IMG/VR virus record: IMGVR_UViG_3300037070_001255
Span: 1 to 31,492 of that record
Origin: a virus
Strand: one strand, 5' to 3'
DNA: 31,492 nucleotides
This document shows positions 14,569-22,554 of this stretch, in pieces (the first letter of the stretch is position 1; each line of letters begins with the position of its first letter). The translations under genes and the position numbers were made by a program. The notes beneath the pieces are model-generated. The model worked only from the letters and a program-made list of their open reading frames with translations, did not search any database and was not told where the DNA came from.

Positions 14569-16101
14569 TTAGAGCCTAACTGAGCTGGATTCGATGATGA
14601 CTTCGATGCGCCGGAAGGCGACACCTCGGCAGTTGGTGAAGTGGATTTGGAATCCGTTGCCGCCACCCTGATCGCCCATACTGATGAACTTGCGTCGGAC
14701 GGTACCTTCGGTGCTGGACTGCGTACCGATACCGTCCCAGGATTCGGTGTGGCTGACGATGGGGGAGGAGTTGTCGTAATTGCGATAGCTATCAACCCGG
14801 CAATCAAAGTGGTTGCTGAGAGTACCGCCAGTGTTCCAATCCCTGAAGTCAACAATGACCCCACGAACCACGACTTCTGAACCTTCATCTGAGTGCCACT
14901 CCGGGAGAGAGAAGTTGCCGGTGAGTTGGGCCAGAGAGTTGTCTCCCGGCAGGTTGTTGCCAGGGATGGCGAGGGTTGTTGAGCCTGGAGAGTCCTGACC
15001 TAGAGACCACAGATACACCTGAGATGTACCGGCATCATTGGCGAAAGCGATAGTAGTCGGCTGGTCATCCGAGGTGAGAGTGGGGATAGTACGACTAGCT
15101 GAGGTCACAAACTGGAGATCAGTTGCAACAGAGGATCCAAAGGTATGTTGTGTCCAGCAATTTCGGTAGTACACCCACATCTTCAACCCAAGAATGCTGG
15201 AGGTGAGGTAAATAATCGCATCACGCTCACGCATGATGTATGACATCGAACCGAAACCTTCAGCGAAATAGTTGTCAAGGAGCCGGTCGTATGATCCGTC
15301 GAACGAGGCCAGACAAGACTGATCGTTGGGAACAAACAGAAGTTGGCCGTTGGCACCAAGCGTGTCGCCGTCCCGTTGCCAGGTGGGGCCTGGCGACGAG
15401 GTGACCCGACGTAGAGTTTCGTTGACGCCCGGCACACCAGACAGCACGAAGAACCCCTCGGGCTTGGCAATGAGGAGCTGGGTCCGCTGAGTGTAGAGGC
15501 CGGTGATAGGTGAGGTATCCCCGCCTACGGCAAGCGTGTTCAGTGCAGGCCACGTGGTAAAGTCACCAGCAGCACTGTAATAGAGAATGTTTGGTGTGGA
15601 CGCAGCAGTTCTGCCCCCGACAACCAGACGATCACCATACAGTGCAATAGCACCGCCGCCTGGCGAGTTCACGTATTTGGTGAGGACCGGCAAACCAGTA
15701 GCTACACTGACCTTGTATGAGTCGTCGTCCGCAGCGTCGGTATAGTAGATGACCTGGGACTCACCTCTGGTGACAGCCGAGGTGCTGGTCGGCGCTGAGT
15801 CGAGAGACCCTGTAGTGCTCCCCACCCCGTTTTGTGGATCAAAGGCAATGATCTGGGTGCCCTTGATGACGATGATACGCTGACTGTTGTAAGGGCCAAT
15901 CATGTGGCCGATGGGGTTCCCAGCGAACCCAGTAACGTTGGTGACGCTGAGGCCCTTAAGGCCGGTGCGCACACCAAGCTCTCCCGTACGATACGGGATC
16001 ATGTTGGTACCGGTCCAACTTCCCTTAGGTGCGTTCCACGGGCCAGCGGCCCCGAACTCACCCTTGGTGAAGTCGTCAAAGATTACAGTTCTACGTGCCA
16101 T
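14569..16101 (-). CDS. Tail nozzle-like structural protein (podovirus tubular B type by position)
   Basis: About 510 residues from ATG 16101 (MARRTVIFDDFTKG); a GTG at 16134 would add 11 residues but lies further inside the upstream gene. Rich in beta-strand repeats with evenly spaced Gly-Asp-Arg and Gly-Asn-Pro turns (GPYNSQRIIVIKGTQIIAFD, ALYGDRLVVGG, NGQLLFVPNDQ). This is the layout expected for a beta-propeller nozzle such as T7 gp12 or P22 gp10. It directly follows the adaptor-like gene, as in podophage operons. The C-terminal part (about 410-510) is another jelly-roll-like segment. The assignment is by size, fold pattern and gene order. Confidence 0.7.
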   Translation of the reverse strand: MARRTVIFDDFTKGEFGAAGPWNAPKGSWTGTNMIPYRTGELGVRTGLKGLSVTNVTGFAGNPIGHMIGPYNSQRIIVIKGTQIIAFDPQNGVGSTTGSLDSAPTSTSAVTRGESQVIYYTDAADDDSYKVSVATGLPVLTKYVNSPGGGAIALYGDRLVVGGRTAASTPNILYYSAAGDFTTWPALNTLAVGGDTSPITGLYTQRTQLLIAKPEGFFVLSGVPGVNETLRRVTSSPGPTWQRDGDTLGANGQLLFVPNDQSCLASFDGSYDRLLDNYFAEGFGSMSYIMRERDAIIYLTSSILGLKMWVYYRNCWTQHTFGSSVATDLQFVTSASRTIPTLTSDDQPTTIAFANDAGTSQVYLWSLGQDSPGSTTLAIPGNNLPGDNSLAQLTGNFSLPEWHSDEGSEVVVRGVIVDFRDWNTGGTLSNHFDCRVDSYRNYDNSSPIVSHTESWDGIGTQSSTEGTVRRKFISMGDQGGGNGFQIHFTNCRGVAFRRIEVIIESSSVRL

Positions 16102-16732
16102 TAAGCCACATCGCTCCAGGTCGGACACGGACACGGGCAGGCGCAGCGCTACGGCGCCGGTTGTCCTGCATCCGCTTCAACCATGCCTGGTACTGGGACA
16201 TCTCGGCTGCGGCTCGGGGGTCTTCGTTCTGCCGTGCGTATCCCATACTAGCGGCCAGGTGGACGATGGCGTAGCGGAACGGGATGGGCATCACAGGGGC
16301 GTCCTCGTTGTTGACGAGGATGGGTTCCTGGCGGATGTAGTCGTGAGTGTATTGCAAGGCGCTGCTGGGAATAGGCGCCAGGATCAACTGCTCTTGGGTG
16401 ATGCAGTACCAGATTGGAATACCCCGGCCGTCACCGGCGCCTCGGATCTCCTTCAGCGGGTGCCACTCCAGCACGTCATCGTTCACCCTGGCTAGGCCAC
16501 GGGTGCGGGACCAGACATGGCCGACGTTGACGGGAGGCGTGTAGCTTTGCGTACCAGCCACCGTGTTGAGGGTGGCGCTGGACTGCAACCACGGCCAGTC
16601 CTCCTCCAGGGCGATGGCCTGAATGGCCTCGTTAACGAGGTCGTCCAGGATGGGCGCCGTGTAGAAGTTGTCAGCCTCGGGCACACCCAGCCGGGTGCGC
16701 ACAGACTCTCGGAGGGTTTCAAGGTTCATCAT
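16091..16732 (-). CDS. Head-tail adaptor protein (podovirus tubular A-like)
   Basis: 213 residues. The N-terminal helix set LETLRESVRTRLG, LVNEAIQAIALEEDWPWLQ and later LQYTHDYIRQEP and RYAIVHLAASMGYARQNED is the pattern of phage connector/adaptor proteins that sit below the portal ring. The C-terminus is Arg-rich (RMQDNRRRSAAPARVRVRPG). The two adjacent ATGs at 16732 and 16729 overlap the upstream TGA; either may be used. The stop overlaps the nozzle start by 11 nt, linking adaptor and nozzle synthesis. The role is inferred with good confidence from pattern and position. Confidence 0.78.
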   Translation of the reverse strand: MMNLETLRESVRTRLGVPEADNFYTAPILDDLVNEAIQAIALEEDWPWLQSSATLNTVAGTQSYTPPVNVGHVWSRTRGLARVNDDVLEWHPLKEIRGAGDGRGIPIWYCITQEQLILAPIPSSALQYTHDYIRQEPILVNNEDAPVMPIPFRYAIVHLAASMGYARQNEDPRAAAEMSQYQAWLKRMQDNRRRSAAPARVRVRPGAMWLNGT

Positions 16733-17127
16733 GGGAGGGTAGCCACCTTAGCAGCCGAGACAGACACGATCTGGTTGGCCGTGACTCTAACGTACCACAC
16801 CCGCTTGCCGCCATCGACGTCCGGGATCAGCTCGGTCACTTGGTACCAGCTCCCGAGGGGGCTGATGTTGGCGTTCGACTCAACCGGGCACTCCCAGTAG
16901 CCGACAGCGTTGGACACGACGATGACCTGCCGTGCCACCTCAGCGTTGGGAATGCTGAGGCGGAACCCGGCAGTTGGCATGAGCTTGATCTCCACCTGCA
17001 CCCCAGGGACGGGGAGCTGGGCGGGATCTAGGATTGTGTTGTAGAGAAGTCCGAGGGTGCCAGTGATTGCGGAGAACGCACCTGCATAAGCAGCTCCACC
17101 GTATGGCGCCCCACCATAGGTAGGCAC
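16729..17127 (-). CDS. Hypothetical virion protein, Gly/Tyr N-terminus
   Basis: 132 residues starting with GTG 17127 (TAGTG overlap with the preceding gene). The first 20 residues are Gly/Ala/Tyr-rich (YGGAPYGGAAYAGAF), a flexible tether typical of virion accessory proteins. The rest is a predicted beta-sandwich with PVPGVQVEIKLMP and SNAVGYWECPVESN, resembling carboxypeptidase-regulatory-like folds used in fibre bases. It lies between the three fibre-like paralogues and the adaptor, so it may link fibres to the portal vertex. No family is firmly recognised. Confidence 0.62.
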   Translation of the reverse strand: MPTYGGAPYGGAAYAGAFSAITGTLGLLYNTILDPAQLPVPGVQVEIKLMPTAGFRLSIPNAEVARQVIVVSNAVGYWECPVESNANISPLGSWYQVTELIPDVDGGKRVWYVRVTANQIVSVSAAKVATLP

Positions 17128-17843
17128 TAGACTGCGCTCCCGATGTCTTCAACTAGGATATAGGCGGGGAAGTCGGCCCCTGCTTCGGTTCCTACTGTGC
17201 CCGCTCCAGAGACTTGGTCAATAGTCAGCTTGTAGGTATGTGACCCAACGGACGGAGTGGTGACATACGCTCCGTACATATTCTCGGAAACTCCCGCCAG
17301 GTGGCTGCCGCCATCCCACATTCGTTGGAGATACGTTGTACCTTCTTTGAGAAACACAATAAAGCGAGTAGTGGCGTCAGTCGACGCAACCATAGCCTTA
17401 GCGGTAATCCGAACACGCCGGTTCGCAGGAACTATGACCGTCACTGCGAGGCCGGTCAGATCAACCTCAACTCCCGTGATGCCTCCTTGGCTGGTGGTGG
17501 TTTGGGCGTACCCCAACTGCCCCCCAGCCTTCACGTCGAAGTCTCGTACGGTCGGCCCGTGGAACCACGTGGTGTTGAAGACGTGGCTGCGGGCAACGGA
17601 GCCTTCCTGGCCCCGGAGGACCGTGACGGACGTGGCAGCGGCTGTATGGGCCGTGACCATGACGATCTCAGCCGTGCCCCCCACTTCGAGGGGGTCGAGG
17701 ATGAGGATGAGGTGCGAGGTAGCATCCACCACAGGCAGGTCGGCAAAGCCGGGACTGTTGATTGTGGTGGCGCCAATCGCCAGGGGGTTGTCGGAGATAG
17801 TGCCCGAGGTGTTGTTCTGTCGGATGCGGATTTCGTTAGCCAT
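17127..17843 (-). CDS. Fibre-like paralogue C (shared N-terminal anchor)
   Basis: 238 residues. Residues 1-100 repeat the anchor seen in the next two genes: MANEIRIRQNNTSGT, INSPGFADLP, HLILILDPLEVGGTAEIVMV and TTWFHGP. The C-terminal domain (about 105-238) differs from the 18577 protein but is distantly similar to that of the 17843 protein (PANRRVRITAKAM, then GSHTYKLTIDQVSGAG and YILVEDIGS at the end). Predicted all-beta. The conserved end ILVEDIG in this and the next protein suggests a jelly-roll trimer tip. The ATG starts at a TAATG junction. Likely a tail or head fibre. Confidence 0.75.
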   Translation of the reverse strand: MANEIRIRQNNTSGTISDNPLAIGATTINSPGFADLPVVDATSHLILILDPLEVGGTAEIVMVTAHTAAATSVTVLRGQEGSVARSHVFNTTWFHGPTVRDFDVKAGGQLGYAQTTTSQGGITGVEVDLTGLAVTVIVPANRRVRITAKAMVASTDATTRFIVFLKEGTTYLQRMWDGGSHLAGVSENMYGAYVTTPSVGSHTYKLTIDQVSGAGTVGTEAGADFPAYILVEDIGSAV

Positions 17844-18577
17844 TAGGTAGCCGGTCCTATGTCTTCAACCAAGATGAAGCCGGGATCTTGGGCTGCGTGT
17901 TCGATTGAGGCCGTGCCCGTGCCTGCAAATCGCACAACAGATACTCGGTAGTTGTGGGACCCTGCTGTGGGGTTGTTGACGATGACGGGCACCCCAAAAC
18001 GATCACGCTCGCCTACCACATTGCCTGGGATAATCCCCGTGCGCCCCAGCTCCGTGACCCCGTTCTCCCGGATCACACCGTAGTATCCGGCTGAGTTGGT
18101 CACTGTCAGGATTTGAATAGCACTGGAGATCATCAGGCGGCGGTTGGCGGGGGTGTTTATTGTGACTGTGAGGTTGGTGATGTCCGCACTAGCTCCAATG
18201 CCTACCTGATTCGACGTAGTTTGGGCGTAGGGAGCAGTTCCAACAAGGTTTGTGCTGGTGAAGGCCAAGTTGAAGTCCGACGCAACCGGCCCGTGGAACC
18301 ACGTGGTGCCGGAAGAGTGTGTGCGGGCCGCTGAGCCTTCTGCACCCCGGACTACTGTGACCACGGAGGCCGCAACACTGTGAGCCGTAACGGTCACGAT
18401 TTCGGCGGGGCCAGCCAACTCCAGGGGGTCCAGGATCAGGATAAGGTGGCTAGTCGTGTCAACAGTCGGCAGGTCCACGAACCCAGGGCTGTTGATCGTG
18501 GTGGCCACGTTCGTCAGCGGATTATCCGTTGTGGTCCCTGAGATGTTGTTTGAGCGGAGTCTGATCTCGTTAGCCAT
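17843..18577 (-). CDS. Fibre-like paralogue B (shared N-terminal anchor)
   Basis: 244 residues. It has the same ~100-residue anchor as its two neighbours (MANEIRLRSNNISGT, INSPGFVDLP, HLILILDPLELAGPAEI, TTWFHGP). A distinct C-terminal beta domain follows with PANRRLMISSAIQIL, GSHNYRVSVVRFAG and a terminal FILVEDIG. The C-terminal domain is related to that of paralogue C, less to A. In phages such anchors bind the virion while the tip meets the host surface, so this is a probable receptor-binding or decoration fibre. Start and stop are TAATG overlaps with both neighbours, giving near-equal coupled synthesis. Confidence 0.75.
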   Translation of the reverse strand: MANEIRLRSNNISGTTTDNPLTNVATTINSPGFVDLPTVDTTSHLILILDPLELAGPAEIVTVTAHSVAASVVTVVRGAEGSAARTHSSGTTWFHGPVASDFNLAFTSTNLVGTAPYAQTTSNQVGIGASADITNLTVTINTPANRRLMISSAIQILTVTNSAGYYGVIRENGVTELGRTGIIPGNVVGERDRFGVPVIVNNPTAGSHNYRVSVVRFAGTGTASIEHAAQDPGFILVEDIGPAT

Positions 18578-19425
18578 TAGGACGCTGCCTCATACGTTGC
18601 GTTGAAGCCGATCTGATCGCCCGCAGCAATGGCCAGAGCGAAGCCGCTGCCAGCGTTGCCCAGTACCTGGACAGCTTCATTCGCTGAGTATCCGCCTCGG
18701 AACTGGACCCGCCCGTTGTTGCCGGTGTCGCAGATCACGTTGCTGGAGAAGCCCTGTGCAAGGCTGGTGTCAAAGAGTGTGTGGGTCCCAAGCTCCCGAG
18801 GCACCGACGCCGACGCTATTGCCACGGGCACTGTCACTGAGATCGTCGTCCCTGCGGACCCTGCGCCAGTCGCTGTCAGGAACACGTTCACCGTGATCTT
18901 GCGACCGGACCTATGGAAGCGGGCATAGTTCAGCGTATAAGTGATCGTGGCTGCGCCCTGGACCCAGACCGGTGTGTAATCGGTCCACTGACCCATCGGG
19001 ACAACGTCTTCCCAGGTGTCATTGCCCGCTCGCCCCACGAACTTATCCGTGTCGATCTCGTAGATCAGGTCTCCCCGATACGGGATCGTCGGTCGGGTGG
19101 CAGAAGTGACGCTCTCGACCCAATCACTGACCACCGGCCCGTGGAACCAAGTGGTGCCCAGGCCGTGCTGGCGGGGGGTGGTAGTCTCAGCTCCACGGAC
19201 AACAGTAACCGTAGATGAAGCGGCTGCGTGGGCCGTCACCTGGACAATTTCAGCCGCCCCGCTCAGCTCCAGCGGATCCAGGATGAGGATGAGATGGTTT
19301 GTGGTGTTGACAGTGGGCAGGTCAACGAAGCCCGGCGAGTTGATCGTCGTGGCGCCGATGAGGAGTGGGTTATCGGTGATCGTCCCGGAGATGTTGTTCG
19401 CCCGGAGCCGGATCTCGTTGGCCAC
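18577..19425 (-). CDS. Fibre-like paralogue A (shared N-terminal anchor, different tip)
   Basis: 282 residues with a GTG start at 19425 (TAGTG). The first ~100 residues match paralogues B and C (MANEIRLRANNISGT, INSPGFVDLP, HLILILDPLELSGAAEI, TTWFHGP). A middle segment (about 115-145, YRGDLIYEIDTDKFVGRAGN) and the C-terminal C1q/jelly-roll-like domain (from WTDYTPVWVQGAATITYTLN through ARFHRSGRKITVNVF) are unique in the trio. They resemble tips of other phage tail proteins, including the 13983 product. This suggests domain exchange of the receptor-facing part on a fixed anchor. Confidence 0.77.
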   Translation of the reverse strand: MANEIRLRANNISGTITDNPLLIGATTINSPGFVDLPTVNTTNHLILILDPLELSGAAEIVQVTAHAAASSTVTVVRGAETTTPRQHGLGTTWFHGPVVSDWVESVTSATRPTIPYRGDLIYEIDTDKFVGRAGNDTWEDVVPMGQWTDYTPVWVQGAATITYTLNYARFHRSGRKITVNVFLTATGAGSAGTTISVTVPVAIASASVPRELGTHTLFDTSLAQGFSSNVICDTGNNGRVQFRGGYSANEAVQVLGNAGSGFALAIAAGDQIGFNATYEAAS

Positions 19426-19829
19426 TAGATTGTGCTGCCTCGGCCGTAGCTCTTCATAGCCTTCGTAGTCTTAGGCTGCCGGTAGCTAGGGGTTGAAGGC
19501 TTAGATGCGGAGGTGACCACGGTGGGCTTGGGAGCCTTAGCCGGGGGGCCGCTGGTCGTAGTAGCGGTAGGCGTAGGAGCCTTGCCCTTGGCGGGAGCAA
19601 TCTTAGTTACGCTCTTGTCGCCTGCGCCAGCCTGACCACCAGGGGCCTTCTCGGCGCCCATAGCCCGGTTGATAGCTTCCTTCTGGGCACCAACCTTGAT
19701 GCGGTGCGTATAGAAGCGCTTAGCCGCCTCCAGGAACTCTGGGTCAGCCTTGCCCGAATTGGCGTGCTCGATGGCCTTGGACATGCCCATGGCCTTCATC
19801 TCGTTGATCTTAGCTTGACTAACCTTCAT
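19425..19829 (-). CDS. Hypothetical virion-operon protein with disordered Lys/Pro/Thr tail
   Basis: 134 residues. Helical N-terminal part (about 1-60: AKINEMKAMGMSKAIEHANS, EFLEAAKRFYTHRIKVGAQ), then a low-complexity tail rich in Ala, Pro, Thr, Lys and Gly to the C-terminus. The ATG at 19829 overlaps the upstream stop by 11 nt. The pattern (short helical bundle plus long basic disordered tail) suggests binding to DNA or to a capsid protein. A structural role is inferred only from being between capsid and fibre genes. Confidence 0.62.
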   Translation of the reverse strand: MKVSQAKINEMKAMGMSKAIEHANSGKADPEFLEAAKRFYTHRIKVGAQKEAINRAMGAEKAPGGQAGAGDKSVTKIAPAKGKAPTPTATTTSGPPAKAPKPTVVTSASKPSTPSYRQPKTTKAMKSYGRGSTI

Positions 19830-20289
19830 CTGAGTCCTTCTTCCAAGGTGCGGCCGGGAGGGGCATGAAATCTCTTGTGCTGCCTGTCAGCGTTGCTCCG
19901 ATGTCCCGTTGGAACCCGTGGTAGATGCGTTCGGCGGCTTCCCCCATCTTATCATACTGGGCGTCATCCAGCTCTTTACGTCTGGCGTCGTTGGCCTTCT
20001 TCACCTCAGCGTGGGGGTCGAAGCCACGGCGGGGGTCATGCTGGACGAGGAATAGGACCAGCCCCATGTCAGCGACACGCTGGCCGGGTTTGCCCCTGAT
20101 GATGAGGCGGTGCTCTCCGTCCTCGCAGTTCCTCCACAGCTCCATGCGGGAGGTGTCCCGGTTCCAGGCCAGGTAGAGGCGAGGATCACCTTCCCAGCCG
20201 AGGGGGCTGTAGCCTTCATTCAGGGCCTTCAGGACGTCGGAGTCGATCTCGACCATGCCGCCGTCCGGTTGAATGTGGGGTACGATCAT
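19819..20289 (-). CDS. Hypothetical protein heading the post-capsid unit
   Basis: 156 residues (MIVPHIQPDGGMVEIDSDVL...). The middle region WEGDPRLYLAWNRDTSRMEL with later RRGFDPHAEVKKANDARRKE resembles a short conserved phage protein found after capsid genes, but I cannot name a family. The C-terminal third is helical and charged. The start ATG 20289 is preceded by TATAAT at exactly 6 nt with GAGGAT between, so either leaderless or minimal-leader translation is possible. It follows the terminator-like hairpin after the capsid gene. Confidence 0.68.
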   Translation of the reverse strand: MIVPHIQPDGGMVEIDSDVLKALNEGYSPLGWEGDPRLYLAWNRDTSRMELWRNCEDGEHRLIIRGKPGQRVADMGLVLFLVQHDPRRGFDPHAEVKKANDARRKELDDAQYDKMGEAAERIYHGFQRDIGATLTGSTRDFMPLPAAPWKKDSDEG

Positions 20290-20295
20290 ATCCTC

Positions 20296-20301
20296 ATTAT
20301 A
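20296..20301 (-). promoter_or_regulatory. Extended -10 box for leaderless start at 20289
   Basis: TATAAT on the - strand with TGT before it (extended -10), 6 nt before ATG 20289. The gap reads GAGGAT. It lies immediately after the hairpin at 20305-20332, so the capsid transcript would end and a new one start here. Confidence 0.62.
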
Positions 20302-20304
20302 ACA

Positions 20305-20332
20305 GAAAGCCCTCTCCGAAGAGGGGGCTTTC
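20305..20332 (-). terminator. Terminator-like hairpin after the capsid gene
   Basis: An inverted repeat of GAAAGCCC/GGGCTTTC type with a TTCG-containing loop; a two-base bulge interrupts the stem on one side. Read on the - strand it is followed by CTGTTATAATG, giving only a short U-rich tail (the stem itself ends in CTTTC). Located 84 nt past the capsid stop. It would lower read-through from the abundant capsid message into the next genes. Confidence 0.6.
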
Positions 20333-20415
20333 AGTTTCCTTGTCGGGAGATGAGGGCCAGCGTCGTCATAACGGCGACTATAGGGCTGACCACCGCCTTA
20401 TTCGTTAAACCTCGG
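20333..20415 (-). other. Short non-coding gap after capsid gene
   Basis: 83 nt between the capsid stop and the hairpin. A 20-codon GTG frame (20 aa, hydrophobic, ending SRQGN) preceded by AAGGCG is present on the - strand but is too short to call. The capsid stop sits within a tandem copy of GTGACCGAGG. Confidence 0.3.
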
Positions 20416-21657
20416 TCACGCCTCGGTCACACCAGTGAACTTGCCGAAGCTGTTGCGTCGGTCAGTAGTCAGCTCGTGGAACCGGAAGAGAGTAGCCTCG
20501 TACCGGGCCTTGTTGGGCTGGCGGCTCCAAATGGCGCCGTCCAGGTCCATCCACTCCCAGTCGCCAGCGACGTGGAGCTTCAGGTGCTCGGAGTTGATAC
20601 CGTAGACCACGCCGGTCTGGCAGTCACGGTCGTCGGTAAGAGCAGCCTCGGAGTTACCCGAGCCAACCGACAGACCCTTGAAGCCACCCTTGAGGTCGAG
20701 GGTGTTGACAAACCGCTTCTGGCTGAGAAGCGAAGCCGAGTAGGCTCGCATCACGCCGTCCGAGGTGAGGAAGATGGCCGGATCCTTGCCGCACTCGTAG
20801 TTGACCCGGTTCATGAGGCGAACCAGAGCCAGCTCGGAGATGGCGCCAAGGGCGGTCTCAACGTAGCTGGTCCACCGAGGCTCGGTGGCGGGGTCCACGT
20901 TGAAGAGGACGCCAGCGTTATTGATGATCGCAGCCAGGCCGGTAGCTTCCACACCGACCGCCGAAGCGTCGGAGAGGCCAGCACGGTACAGGAAGTGCGT
21001 ACCGTCAGTGGTAGCGGCGAGGGCCGCACCGTCGACGGTGATGGTACCAGGAAGAGCGGCGAAGGAGACACCAACCACGGTACGGAAGTCAGCAATGACG
21101 TCGGCGTCGGCAACAGTACCGATGTCGATCTGCATACCGATCTCCACCTGACGCTGCTGCACACGAGTCGTGGCAGTAGCGAGCGGGACGGTATTGTCAC
21201 CACCGGCGTCGGTACCAATACCGACAACGATACCGGAGCCATCTCCGAAGAGCTGGCGGTTGAAGTCCTTCTTCATGTCCTCAGCGAGACCCTTGGTCTC
21301 AACGTTCATGACGTTGATGAAGGAGCCACGGTTGGTCTTAGCGGCCTTGAGGACACGCTCGTCCACCTGGATACGACCGAAGAGCTGCTTGAGCGGAACC
21401 CGCTCTTCAGCATAGCCCTGCTGGCCGATGGAGGTGGTGGCACCGGAAGTGCCGGGGAGGTCGGCGCCGTCAACACGGGCACCGAGGGAGCCGTTACGAC
21501 GGGTGTGAAGCGAGAGGACGGCGTACCGACCCTCAACGTCAACCTTACCCTTAGAAACGTACTCAAGAAGCACGTTCTTGTTGTTGATCTGCTCACGCAC
21601 CGGGTCAAGATAGAAGTTCTTGAGGGCGGCGTCGGCAGTGGACATTGACTGACCCAC
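20416..21657 (-). CDS. Major capsid protein (HK97-fold type)
   Basis: 413 residues forming the head shell. Recognisable features: an N-terminal arm (MSTADAALKNFYLDPVREQI), then the extended region DGADLPGTSG, YAEERVPLKQLFGRIQVDER and NVETKGLAEDMKKDFNRQLF, the long spine-helix type segment seen in many actinophage capsids. A beta-rich A-domain follows, to KLHVAGDWEWMDLDG near the C-terminus. It is preceded by a scaffold gene, as expected for a shell assembled on scaffold. GTG 21657 (7 nt after AAAGGTG) is preferred; ATG 21645 is 4 codons inside. A TATACT promoter-like box lies about 130 nt upstream, so it may have its own strong transcript. Confidence 0.85.
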   Translation of the reverse strand: MGQSMSTADAALKNFYLDPVREQINNKNVLLEYVSKGKVDVEGRYAVLSLHTRRNGSLGARVDGADLPGTSGATTSIGQQGYAEERVPLKQLFGRIQVDERVLKAAKTNRGSFINVMNVETKGLAEDMKKDFNRQLFGDGSGIVVGIGTDAGGDNTVPLATATTRVQQRQVEIGMQIDIGTVADADVIADFRTVVGVSFAALPGTITVDGAALAATTDGTHFLYRAGLSDASAVGVEATGLAAIINNAGVLFNVDPATEPRWTSYVETALGAISELALVRLMNRVNYECGKDPAIFLTSDGVMRAYSASLLSQKRFVNTLDLKGGFKGLSVGSGNSEAALTDDRDCQTGVVYGINSEHLKLHVAGDWEWMDLDGAIWSRQPNKARYEATLFRFHELTTDRRNSFGKFTGVTEA

Positions 21658-21694
21658 AGTGATTCACCTTTCGTGTGATAGTGGGGATGGGAGT

Positions 21695-21799
21695 TTACTT
21701 AGTAGGGCTGGGACTCGGTTCCGGCACCTGGCCATTCCCGCACTGCACACAAAGGCAAATCTCGCCACCGGGGTTCGACTTGACGCTAGTATACCACAA
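21695..21799 (-). CDS. Possible 34-residue CxC-x2-C protein before the capsid gene
   Basis: An open frame in the 147-nt gap between scaffold and capsid: TTG start at 21799 then 34 residues, containing GGEICLCVQCGNGQVPEPSP and ending PTK. Three cysteines and a Pro/Ser tail resemble zinc-knuckle mini proteins seen in actinophages. Against it: no Shine-Dalgarno sequence before the TTG, and the region also holds a promoter-like TATACT. It could equally be an untranslated leader whose sequence is open by chance. Confidence 0.3.
   Translation of the reverse strand: MWYTSVKSNPGGEICLCVQCGNGQVPEPSPSPTK
21788..21793 (-). promoter_or_regulatory. Candidate -10 box for the capsid transcript
   Basis: TATACT on the - strand, in the scaffold-capsid gap. 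Expected start near 21781, leaving a leader of roughly 125 nt before GTG 21657. There is no clear -35 box. A CTGGCC/GGCCAG stem lies just upstream at 21800-21819, over the scaffold stop codon. Confidence 0.4.
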
Positions 21800-21804
21800 C
21801 TGGC

Positions 21805-22539
21805 CTAGAGACCGGCCAGCCACTGATCGAGGGCCTTATCGGCATCCTCGAAGGTCTTGATAGAACGCTCACCGGAGGCAGGAGCGCCTCGGTCGGTGAC
21901 CATCGGATTGGGGCGACCGCCCACCTCGGCAACCTGCTTGTCAAAGTAAGACTGGTACTTGGCCTGGATCTTTTCGTGAGCTTCCTTGATGTCGCCGGTC
22001 TTGGTCTTGCTGGCGTGCCAGAGGAGTTCCTCGTAGCTCTCCGATCCGACCTCGTAGCCGAGTTCCGTGGCCTGAGCTTCGATCCCCACCACTCGGCGTT
22101 GGATGTCCATCTCGTGGTCACGCTGTGCCATGAGCTGCTCGAAGTCAGCCCGAGTCATGACGGGGTTGTCCGGGTCGGACTCCTCAATCAGCTCTTCGAC
22201 TTCTTCCTGGAAGTTGGACTCGATGGCCTCGTAGATCTCCTTGAACCGCTGAGCAGCGGTACGGGGATCAGACTTCAGGGCGTTAGCCAGGTCAAGCCAC
22301 TCGGAGACTGCTTCCTCCTCGTAGCCATCAAAGGCTTCGTTGTACTTCTTGGCACGCTCACGGTAGGAGGCAGACTCCTTGCGGAGCTTCTCTACGTAAG
22401 CACGGTCGAACTTGTCCCCTTCAGGAAGGGGGTCGGGGTCGGACTCTACGGCTGGAGTATCAACAGGGGCGGGGGTTTCAACGGCGTCATCGCCGTCACT
22501 GGCCAGGAACGCATCTAGAGCTTCTTCATCGACAGGCAT
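21805..22539 (-). CDS. Capsid scaffolding protein
   Basis: 244 residues, strongly acidic and mostly helical. The N-terminus is disordered and Asp/Pro/Glu-rich (SDGDDAVETPAPVDTPA). The middle is predicted coiled coil (YVEKLRKESASYRERAKKYN, then FQEEVEELIEESDPDNP and FEQLMAQRDHEMDIQRRVVG), ending in a short basic-acidic helix (KTFEDADKALDQWLAGL). This composition between portal and capsid genes is typical of scaffold proteins, which guide procapsid assembly and then leave. ATG 22539 follows GAAAGGATAGG. It is unlikely to be a protease, as no catalytic motif is visible. Confidence 0.83.
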   Translation of the reverse strand: MPVDEEALDAFLASDGDDAVETPAPVDTPAVESDPDPLPEGDKFDRAYVEKLRKESASYRERAKKYNEAFDGYEEEAVSEWLDLANALKSDPRTAAQRFKEIYEAIESNFQEEVEELIEESDPDNPVMTRADFEQLMAQRDHEMDIQRRVVGIEAQATELGYEVGSESYEELLWHASKTKTGDIKEAHEKIQAKYQSYFDKQVAEVGGRPNPMVTDRGAPASGERSIKTFEDADKALDQWLAGL

Positions 22540-22554
22540 CGGGCCTATCCTTTC

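Noticed and set aside
13983-14888. 301-residue version with an N-terminal transmembrane-like segment
   Set aside because: The hydrophobic part is the out-of-frame reading of the nozzle gene C-terminus; ATG 14567 is preferred by junction position.
20410-20430. Tandem GTGACCGAGG copies at the capsid stop
   Set aside because: Only two 10-bp copies; probably a small slippage duplication without clear function.
20110-21648. 512-codon open frame on the + strand
   Set aside because: It is antisense to the capsid and 19819 genes; repetitive Val/Gly/Asp composition and no RBS. The capsid frame on the - strand has clear family features.
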